From positions 558,001 through 622,000 of the forward strand of contig NZ_JBKGXS010000002.1 of NCBI RefSeq assembly GCF_046546475.1: DNA of 64,000 nt. The letters run 5' to 3'. A program made the position numbers and the translations under genes. The DNA is from Pseudonocardia phyllosphaerae (lineage in GTDB: Bacteria; Actinomycetota; Actinomycetes; Mycobacteriales; Pseudonocardiaceae). Shown here piece by piece: positions 58,242 through 64,000 of the stretch (positions are counted from its first letter, which is position 1; every line of letters starts with the position of its first letter). The notes beneath the pieces are model-generated. The model made no database searches and was not told where the DNA came from. It worked only from the letters and a program-made list of their open reading frames with translations.

Positions 58242-59528
58242 TCAGGCCTCCCCGAGCTCGGCGAGCACGCCCTGGGCGATCCGGAAGGCGGTGTTGGCGT
58301 CGGGGACCCCGCAGTAGATCGCGGACTGCAGGATCAGCTCCTTGATCTCCTCGACCGTGACGCCGTTGCGCCGGGCGGCGCGCACGTGCATCGCCAGCTC
58401 CTCGTGGTGGCCGCGGGCGATCAGCGCGGTCAGCGTGATCAGCGAGCGGGCGCGGCGGTCCAGGCCGGGCCGGGTCCAGATGCCGCCCCAGGCGTAGTCG
58501 GTGATGAACTGCTGGAAGTCCGCGGTGAAGGCGGTGGCGTTCGCGGTGGCGCGGTCGACGTGCTCGTCGCCGAGGACCTCACGGCGCACGGCCGTGCCGG
58601 CGTCGCTCCGCGAGCCCGTGGCACCCGCGGCAGCCGGGCCCCCGGCGGCCCCGGTGGCGGCCGCACCCCCGGCCGCGGCACCGGCAGCCGTGGCAGATGC
58701 AGCAGCGGCCCCCGGTGCGGTGCCGGCGGGCGCGGGAGCCGGGCCGGCGCCGGGGCGCGGCCGCAGCGCGTGCTCGGTGATCAGGTCGGCGACCAGCTTC
58801 GGGGCCTCGATCGGGGCCAGGTGCGCGACGTCGCCGAGCACCTCCAGGCGCCCGTCGCGGACGCCGTCGGCGATCTCGGCCAGGGCCGACGGCGGCGTCG
58901 CCTGGTCCTGCTCCCCGGCGACGGCGAGCACCGGGTGGCCGATCGAGCCGAGCCGCTCGCGGACGTCGAACGCGGCGAGGGCCTCGCAGACGGCGACGTA
59001 GCCGGGGTCGGCGGTGTCGGCGAGCGCGTGCAGCAGCGCCGACCCCGCGGTCGGCTCGTGCTCGAGGAACCCGCGGGCGAACCAGCGCTCCGCCGAGACC
59101 GAGACCAGCGAGGACGTCCCGGACTGCAGCACGGCCGCGGCCCGCTCGGCCCACGACTCGGGGTTGCCGATCCGCGCGCCGGTGCACAGCAGGGTCGCGG
59201 TGAGCACCCGGTCCGGGGCGTCGAGCAGCAGCTGCAGGCCGACGGCGCCGCCGACGGAGTCACCGGCGTAGTGGAACGCGCCGCCGCCCTCGGAGTCGAC
59301 GAGCGCGAGGACGTCGGCGGCCAGCGTCTCCACCCGGACCGCCTCGCCGTCGGCGGGCGGCAGGGTGTTGCCGTGCCCGGGCAGGTCCCAGGCGACGACC
59401 TGGAAGTGCTGCGCCAGGTACGGCGCGGCGGCCGACCACAGCGTGACCGCCGAGGTGCCCAGCGACGGGCCGAGCATGAGCAGCGGCTTGCCGGGCTCGC
59501 CACCGAGCCGGACGGCGTTGACGGTCAT
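58242..59528 (-). CDS. pcaL: Fused 3-oxoadipate enol-lactonase / 4-carboxymuconolactone decarboxylase
   Basis: This 428-residue PcaL-type fusion has an alpha/beta-hydrolase (1-260), with catalytic Ser in AGDSVGGAVG, Asp in AVAGEQDQATPPS and His in DVAHLAP, then a 50-residue Ala/Gly linker, then a carboxymuconolactone decarboxylase domain (about 310-428: RSLITLTALIARGHHEEL with the catalytic His and LQSAIYCGVPDANTA). It converts carboxymuconolactone to 3-oxoadipate. The ATGA start overlaps pcaB. Confidence 0.95.
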   Translation of the reverse strand: MTVNAVRLGGEPGKPLLMLGPSLGTSAVTLWSAAAPYLAQHFQVVAWDLPGHGNTLPPADGEAVRVETLAADVLALVDSEGGGAFHYAGDSVGGAVGLQLLLDAPDRVLTATLLCTGARIGNPESWAERAAAVLQSGTSSLVSVSAERWFARGFLEHEPTAGSALLHALADTADPGYVAVCEALAAFDVRERLGSIGHPVLAVAGEQDQATPPSALAEIADGVRDGRLEVLGDVAHLAPIEAPKLVADLITEHALRPRPGAGPAPAPAGTAPGAAAASATAAGAAAGGAAATGAAGGPAAAGATGSRSDAGTAVRREVLGDEHVDRATANATAFTADFQQFITDYAWGGIWTRPGLDRRARSLITLTALIARGHHEELAMHVRAARRNGVTVEEIKELILQSAIYCGVPDANTAFRIAQGVLAELGEA

Positions 59529-60733
59529 CGGGTGTCCTCCTGCAGGTAGGCGGGGTGACCGGCCGCGCGGGCCAGCGCCTCGTCGACGATCTCCGCCGCG
59601 AGGCCGGTGTAGGTCTCCCCCGGATCGTGCCCCGCCAGCGCCGCCATCGCCTGTTGCTCGGCGAGCAGCGTGTCGCCGGAATCGGCCAGCCGCCGGGCCA
59701 TCACGTCGGGCCGGACGACGAGCACGTCGAGCAGCGCGGTGCTCTGCGCGGCCGCGACGACGGTGCGCCGCAGCAGGACCGCCAGGGTCGGCCACTCGGC
59801 GTGCCAGGCGCCGTCGGCACGCTCGTCGACCTGGTCGGCGGCGGCCAGGTGCAGGGTCGACGCGAGCCCGGGCGCGGCGAGCGCAGCCCGCCGGACCAGC
59901 ACCGACAGCGTCGGGTTCGCCTTGTGCGGCATCGTCGACGAGCCGCCCGCGGAGCCGTCGACGACCTCGCCGACCTCGGCGCGGCCGAGCTGCAGGACGT
60001 CGCGGGCGATCCGCCCGAGGGCGTCGGTGACGGTGACCGCGGCGTCACCGAGGCGGGTGGTCGTGGTGCGGGTGGTGTGCCACGGCGGCACCGGGTCGAG
60101 GCCCAGTGCGGTCGCGAACGAGCGACGGACGTCACCGGCCCGCGACCCGGCCAGCTCGACGAGTGCGGCGTTCGTCCCGGCGGCCCCGCCGAGCTGCACG
60201 GGCCGGGCGATGGCGGCGAGGGCGGCGTCGGCGTCGAGGACGCCGTGCAGCCAGCCCGCGACCTTCGCCCCGAACGTCGTCGGCAGCGCCGGCTGGGTGA
60301 GGGTGCGCGCGACGGCCGGGGTGTCGCGGTGGGTGAACGCCAGCTCCGCGAGCCGCGTGACCTGGGCACCGAGCTCGGCGCGGATCGCGGCCACGGCGTC
60401 GCGGGCACAGAGCACGACTGCGGTGTCGAGCACGTCCTGGCTGGTCAGGCCGCGGTGCAGCCACGCCGACGGCGGGTCGGGTGCGCCGGCGCGCAGCGCG
60501 GCGACCAACGTCATGACCGGGGTCCCGCCGCTCTCGGCGGCGACCGCGATCCGTTCGGGGTCGACCGTCGCGGCGACGGCGGCGAGGTCGCAGGCGGCGG
60601 CCGCGGGCGCCACCCCGGTGCCGACGAGCGCGTCCAGCCAGGCCTGCTCGACGGCGACGAGCGCGCCGAACAGCGCGTCGTCGGTGAGCAGGTCCCCGGC
60701 GCGGTGGTCGCCGGGCCACCAGAGCGACGTCAT
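59525..60733 (-). CDS. pcaB: 3-carboxy-cis,cis-muconate cycloisomerase
   Basis: This 402-residue fumarase-superfamily cycloisomerase closes 3-carboxy-cis,cis-muconate to the lactone. The signature GSSTMPHKANP sits near residue 265, with LHRGLTSQDVLDTAVV near 92. Length and gene order (pcaHGBL) match the family. The ATG at 60733 overlaps the pcaG stop. Confidence 0.95.
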   Translation of the reverse strand: MTSLWWPGDHRAGDLLTDDALFGALVAVEQAWLDALVGTGVAPAAAACDLAAVAATVDPERIAVAAESGGTPVMTLVAALRAGAPDPPSAWLHRGLTSQDVLDTAVVLCARDAVAAIRAELGAQVTRLAELAFTHRDTPAVARTLTQPALPTTFGAKVAGWLHGVLDADAALAAIARPVQLGGAAGTNAALVELAGSRAGDVRRSFATALGLDPVPPWHTTRTTTTRLGDAAVTVTDALGRIARDVLQLGRAEVGEVVDGSAGGSSTMPHKANPTLSVLVRRAALAAPGLASTLHLAAADQVDERADGAWHAEWPTLAVLLRRTVVAAAQSTALLDVLVVRPDVMARRLADSGDTLLAEQQAMAALAGHDPGETYTGLAAEIVDEALARAAGHPAYLQEDTR

Positions 60734-61302
60734 CGCGCCGGGTGACCCGGGTAGGTGAGGAACACCGTCTCGGCGTCGCCGTCGTGGTCCTGCAGGCGGA
60801 TGTCGAACCGCAGCCCGTCGTCGTCGGCGACGCAGACCAGGGTCTCGGCCCGCTCCCCCGCCGCGGTGAGCACGGCGTCGGTGGCGCCGGGTTCCAGGGG
60901 CAGGTAGGCGCGGGTGAACAGCCGGTCGAGCAGGCCGCGGGCGAACACGGTGACCGCGAAGAACGGCAGTCCGCCGTCGACGGAGCCGGGCGCGAGCGTG
61001 GTGAACGTGTAGCGCCCGGTGCGGTCGGTGCTCGCCCGGCCGAACCCGGTGAAGGTGTGGCCGTCGCGGCGCAGCGAGCCCTGCCGCCGCGGCACGCGGC
61101 CGTGCGGGTCGGCCTGCCAGATCTCGACGAGCGCGTCCTGCAGGGGGGCGCCGTCGCCGTCGCGGACGGTGCCGTGCAGGAACACCGCGCCGCCGGTGCC
61201 GGGGGCGACGAGGTCGCGGTCACCGGCGTAGGGCAGGGCGTAGTGGAAGAACGGTCCGACGGTCTGGCCCGGGGTCGGGGTGTGGGTGGGGGTGCTGGTC
61301 AC
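60730..61302 (-). CDS. pcaG: Protocatechuate 3,4-dioxygenase alpha subunit
   Basis: This 190-residue intradiol dioxygenase alpha subunit begins TPGQTVGPFFHYALPYAGDRDLV and contains ALVEIWQADPHGR and RYTFTTLAPG, as in PcaG. It lacks the complete iron-ligand set, as alpha subunits do, and pairs with PcaH. GTG 61302 follows CGGAGG and overlaps the pcaH stop. Confidence 0.93.
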   Translation of the reverse strand: MTSTPTHTPTPGQTVGPFFHYALPYAGDRDLVAPGTGGAVFLHGTVRDGDGAPLQDALVEIWQADPHGRVPRRQGSLRRDGHTFTGFGRASTDRTGRYTFTTLAPGSVDGGLPFFAVTVFARGLLDRLFTRAYLPLEPGATDAVLTAAGERAETLVCVADDDGLRFDIRLQDHDGDAETVFLTYPGHPAR

Positions 61303-62087
61303 CGGTCGGCCTCCGGGTCGGTGTCGGACTCGAGCGGGGTGCGGTGCGCCCCGGTGAGCACGATGTCCCACCGGTAGCCGGTCGACCACTCGTGCGTGGT
61401 CAGGCCGTGGTCGTAGGTGGCGACGAGCCGCTCGCGCGCCTTCGGGTCGGTGATCGCCTGGTAGATCGGGTCGAGCGCGAACAGCGGGTCGCCCGGGAAG
61501 TACATCTGGGTGACCAGGCGCTGGGTGAAGTCGGTGCCGAACAGCGAGAAGTGGATGTGCGCGGGCCGCCACGCGTTGTGGTGGTTCTTCCACGGGTACG
61601 GGCCGGGCTTGATCGTGACGAAGCGGTAGGTGCCGTCGTCGTCGGTGAGGCAGCGGCCGGTGCCGGTGAAGTGCGGGTCGAGCGGCGCGGGGTGCTGGTC
61701 GCGCTGGTGCACGTAGCGGCCTGCGGCGTTGGCCTGCCAGACCTCGACGAGCTGCCGGCGGACCGGGCGGCCCTGCCCGTCGACGACCCGGCCGGTGATC
61801 ATCATGCGCTCGCCGATCGGCTCGCCGCGGCGCTGGACGGTCAGGTCGGCCTCGAGGGGGTCGACGTCGCGGGCACCGAAGCAGGGGGCCCACAGCTCGA
61901 CGCCCTCCGGGTCGGCCTGCACCGGGTCCTTGGTGGGATGACGCAGCGCGCTGCTGCGGTACGGCGGGTAGGCCAGCCGCGGCCGGGTCTCCTCGCGGCC
62001 GCTGCGCTCGTAGTCGTGGGCGATCCGGGCGATGTCCGCCGAGATCGTCTCCTGGGTGGGGAGGCCGGGGTTCGGGACGTCGGCCAC
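61299..62087 (-). CDS. pcaH: Protocatechuate 3,4-dioxygenase beta subunit
   Basis: This 262-residue intradiol dioxygenase subunit binds the active-site ferric iron. The ligand residues are visible: Tyr in AGRYVHQRDQH, Tyr in GPYPWKNHH, and the two His in WRPAHIHFSLFG. It cleaves protocatechuate to 3-carboxy-cis,cis-muconate. GTG 62087 follows AAGGAG. It is the first gene of the pca operon and is divergent from the IclR gene. Confidence 0.95.
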   Translation of the reverse strand: MADVPNPGLPTQETISADIARIAHDYERSGREETRPRLAYPPYRSSALRHPTKDPVQADPEGVELWAPCFGARDVDPLEADLTVQRRGEPIGERMMITGRVVDGQGRPVRRQLVEVWQANAAGRYVHQRDQHPAPLDPHFTGTGRCLTDDDGTYRFVTIKPGPYPWKNHHNAWRPAHIHFSLFGTDFTQRLVTQMYFPGDPLFALDPIYQAITDPKARERLVATYDHGLTTHEWSTGYRWDIVLTGAHRTPLESDTDPEADR

Positions 62088-62170
62088 ATCGGCTCCTTCT
62101 CGTCGTCGGGGACGCCACGGTGCGGTCCCTCGCCGTGCCGACGCTAGGCGAGCGCACCCCGCCCGGTCTG

Positions 62171-62197
62171 TACTCACATGTCACTGAGCGGAATAGA
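62171..62197 (+). promoter_or_regulatory. Control region between pcaH and the IclR gene
   Basis: TACTCACATGTCACTGAG (62171-62188) contains a near-palindromic TCACATGTCA core, and TAGACT (62194-62199) is placed as a -10 box about 7-12 bases ahead of the IclR ATG, suggesting a leaderless transcript. It is a candidate IclR operator. Confidence 0.4.
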
Positions 62198-62205
62198 CTC
62201 GTGGT

Positions 62206-62994
62206 ATGGCGGGTGGATCGGCGCCGGGGGCGTCGCTGGTGGCGCGTGCGTTGCGGGTGCTGGCCGCGTTCGACGAGTCGCACCGCAGGCTGCGTCTGGT
62301 CGACCTGGCCGGGCGCGCGGACCTGACCCCGCCGACGACGTTGCGGATCGTCCGGCAGCTCGTCGACGCCGGTGCACTGGAGAAGCAGGACGACGGCACC
62401 TATGTGGTCGGCCGGCTGCTGTGGAACCTCGGCCTGCTGGCGCCGGCGCAGACCGGGCTGCGGGCGGTGGCGTCGCCGTTCCTGCAGGACCTGCAGGCCA
62501 CGACGCGGGCGACGGTCCACCTCGCCGAGCGCGACGGCGACCGGGTGCTCTACCTGGACCGGCTGTCCGGGGTGGCGTCGGTGCCGGTGGTCAGCCGGGC
62601 GGGCAGCCGGCTGCCGTTGCACTGCACCGGGGTCGGGAAGGTGCTGCTGGCCCACGCACCGGCCGACGTGCAGGCGCGGGTGTTCGCCGACCTGTCGCGG
62701 GCCACCCCGTTCACGATCACCACGCCGGGGATCCTCACCGCCCAGCTCGCCAGGGTCCGCCGCGACGGCGTCGCGACGACGAGCGAGGAGATGACGCTCG
62801 GGGCGTGCTCGGTCGCCGTCCCGGTGCGCGACGCCGAGGGCGCGGTCGTGGCCGCCCTCGGGCTCGTCGTGGGGTCGCTGCGCCACCGCGGGCGGCTGGC
62901 GTCGGCGCTGACGATGGCGGCGAACGGGATCGCGCGCAGCCTGCGCTCCCCCGGCACGGGCGGGTTTCAGAACCCGATGGGCAGCCCGGCGTAG
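62206..62994 (+). CDS. IclR-family regulator of the pca operon
   Basis: This 262-residue IclR protein has an N-terminal winged helix (ALRVLAAFDESHRRLRLVDLAGRADL, PTTLRIVRQLVDAGALEK) and a C-terminal effector domain with the TGVGKVLLAH motif near 150 and GACSVAVPV near 205. IclR proteins commonly control pca operons, binding beta-ketoadipate or protocatechuate. It is divergent from pcaH by 118 bases and overlaps the pobA gene by 28 bases at the 3' ends. Confidence 0.9.
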   Translation: MAGGSAPGASLVARALRVLAAFDESHRRLRLVDLAGRADLTPPTTLRIVRQLVDAGALEKQDDGTYVVGRLLWNLGLLAPAQTGLRAVASPFLQDLQATTRATVHLAERDGDRVLYLDRLSGVASVPVVSRAGSRLPLHCTGVGKVLLAHAPADVQARVFADLSRATPFTITTPGILTAQLARVRRDGVATTSEEMTLGACSVAVPVRDAEGAVVAALGLVVGSLRHRGRLASALTMAANGIARSLRSPGTGGFQNPMGSPA

Positions 62995-64000
62995 TTCTCG
63001 GCGAGACCGGTCGCCGCGGCGGTGCTGGAGGCGACCCACTCCAGCTGGGAGCGCTGCAGCTGCGCGTCGAACGGGTCCCCGGTGACGTGCAGCATCGTGG
63101 TCATCCACCAGGAGAAGTGCGTGCACCGCCAGACCCGGCGCAGTGCCCGCTCGGAGTAGGCGTCGGCGGCGCGCGGGTCCTTGTGCCGCAGCAGGTCCGC
63201 GAGCGCCGGGGCGAGGAGGGCGACGTCGGCGACGGCGAGGTTCAGCCCCTTCGCGCCGGTGGGCGGGACGATGTGCGCGGCGTCGCCTGCGAGGAACAGC
63301 CGTCCGTGGCGCATCGGCTGCTGCACGAACGAGCGCATCGGCAGCACCGACTTCCCGGTGATCGGCCCGGGGGTGAGTGTCCATCCGTGCTCGCCGTGCC
63401 CGAGCCGGGTCGCGAGCGCCTCCCAGATCCGATCGTCGGACCAGGTGGCGGCGTCGGTGCCGTTGGGAACCTGCAGGTAGAGCCGAGACACCGTGGGCGA
63501 GCGCATCGAGTGCAGCGCGAAGCCGTCCGGGTGCCAGGCGTAGATCAGCTCGTCGGTCGAGGGCGGCACGTCGGCGAGGATCCCGAGCCACGAGTACGGG
63601 TAGGTCCGCTCCCAGGTCGCGGGCTCCGGGACGGCCGTGCGGCAGGGCCCGAACGACCCGTCGCAGCCGACGACGACGTCGGCCTCCAGCCGTTCCGCGC
63701 GGCCGTCGGCGCGGGTGAAGGTGACCGACGGACGGACTGTGGCGGTGTCGATGGCGGTGTCGATGGCGCTGTCGATGGCGCTGTCGGTGTCGTGCACGGC
63801 GGTGCCGGTGACCTCGTAGACGATCTCCTGGCCGGCCGCGTCGCGGGCCCGGCCGAGGTCGCGGGTGACCTCGGTCTGGCCGTAGACGGTGACACTGCGT
63901 CCGACGAGGTCGACGAAGTCCAGGTGGTGCCGCGCGCCGGGCCACTGCAGGTACACCCCGCGGTGGACGTCGCCCTCGCGGTCGAGCCGCTCACCCAGCC
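62967..64000 (-). CDS. pobA: 4-hydroxybenzoate 3-monooxygenase, partial (N-terminus beyond window)
   Basis: This partial FAD-dependent hydroxylase converts 4-hydroxybenzoate to protocatechuate using NADPH. The visible 344 residues contain SVTVYGQTEVTRDL, a GCDGSFGPCR segment, the FAD ribityl site GRLFLAGDAAHIVPPTGAKGLNLA and DLLRHKD, all PobA features. The N-terminal GXGXXG is past the window end. A 12-bp tandem repeat encoding DTAI/DSAI units lies between conserved blocks (63741-63788), an unusual insertion. Confidence 0.92.
   Translation of the reverse strand, partial: LGERLDREGDVHRGVYLQWPGARHHLDFVDLVGRSVTVYGQTEVTRDLGRARDAAGQEIVYEVTGTAVHDTDSAIDSAIDTAIDTATVRPSVTFTRADGRAERLEADVVVGCDGSFGPCRTAVPEPATWERTYPYSWLGILADVPPSTDELIYAWHPDGFALHSMRSPTVSRLYLQVPNGTDAATWSDDRIWEALATRLGHGEHGWTLTPGPITGKSVLPMRSFVQQPMRHGRLFLAGDAAHIVPPTGAKGLNLAVADVALLAPALADLLRHKDPRAADAYSERALRRVWRCTHFSWWMTTMLHVTGDPFDAQLQRSQLEWVASSTAAATGLAENYAGLPIGF
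63741..63788 (-). repeat. 12-bp coding tandem repeat in pobA
   Basis: Four copies of a 12-base unit (consensus GGCGGTGTCGAT, with GGCGCTGTCGAT variants) run head to tail, encoding Asp-Ser/Thr-Ala-Ile units. Being a multiple of three, changes in copy number would not shift the frame. Confidence 0.85.

Noticed and set aside
60730..63945. A 1071-residue open frame running through pcaG, pcaH, the IclR gene and part of pobA on the minus strand
   Set aside because: It merges pcaG in frame with shadow sequence of pcaH and antisense IclR; only the pcaG part matches a known family. High G+C leaves few stops in shadow frames.

Overview
This 64 kb window is chromosomal DNA of very high G+C content, with GTG/TTG starts, GTGA/ATGA stop-start overlaps and gene families typical of filamentous or nocardioform actinomycetes. 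The gene complement (Fe-type nitrile hydratase, protocatechuate branch with fused PcaL, anchored-repeat ABC cluster, PAS-ANTAR regulator, 7Fe ferredoxin with a TrxR-like ferredoxin reductase) suggests Pseudonocardia or a close relative; this is an inference from gene content. No rRNA, tRNA, integrase, transposase, CRISPR array or prophage gene was recognised.

Layout. 0-25.8 kb is mostly housekeeping: a flavin oxidoreductase fragment, a CitE-like lyase, a secreted nuclease, an isochorismatase-like hydrolase, a class A penicillin-binding protein, a small Cys-rich zinc-finger protein, glmS, a WD40 protein, an acyl-CoA ligase, a PAS-ANTAR regulator, a subtilase with a separate I9-like mini-protein, two FUSC proteins, a DUF559/AbiEi-like gene flanked by paired palindromes, a secreted trypsin-like protease, a DUF899 protein, an ALDH7-type dehydrogenase and a molybdopterin oxidoreductase. 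25.8-33.7 kb holds a ferredoxin/ferredoxin reductase pair, a CBS protein, AraC and ArsR regulators, and a nitrile-degradation operon (amidase, nitrile hydratase alpha, beta, CobW-type activator) whose promoter lies at the 3' end of the next cluster. 33.7-39.5 kb is an anchored-repeat metal ABC transporter cluster (permease, ATPase, anchored protein, substrate-binding lipoprotein, large anchored protein) with a Zur-like box upstream. 39.6-42 kb carries an MFS exporter and a LysR regulator.

42-54 kb is accessory. It begins with gene debris: a truncated RelE/Phd toxin-antitoxin pair and the C-terminal domain of a PDR-type reductase. Next is a roughly 11 kb catabolic block: TetR, aminotransferase, SDR, 5-oxoprolinase pxpC-pxpB-pxpA and an MHS-family symporter on the minus strand, and divergently an RraA-type aldolase, a D-2-hydroxyacid dehydrogenase, an IdnO-like SDR and an IdnD-like alcohol dehydrogenase. 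Both ends of the block carry remnants of the siderophore-type ABC operon that lies intact at 54.0-57.0 kb: a 51-bp exact copy of its ATPase 3' end on the left and a decayed piece of its binding-protein gene on the right. The simplest reading is an ancient tandem duplication of that operon, with the second copy's middle replaced by the catabolic block.

57-64 kb is the protocatechuate branch of the beta-ketoadipate pathway: pcaH-pcaG-pcaB-pcaL plus an acyl-CoA dehydrogenase in one tightly overlapped minus-strand operon, a divergent IclR regulator, and pobA running off the window end. pobA supplies protocatechuate from 4-hydroxybenzoate. PcaHG opens the ring, and PcaB and PcaL carry it to 3-oxoadipate. 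The later steps (pcaIJ, pcaF) are not in the window.
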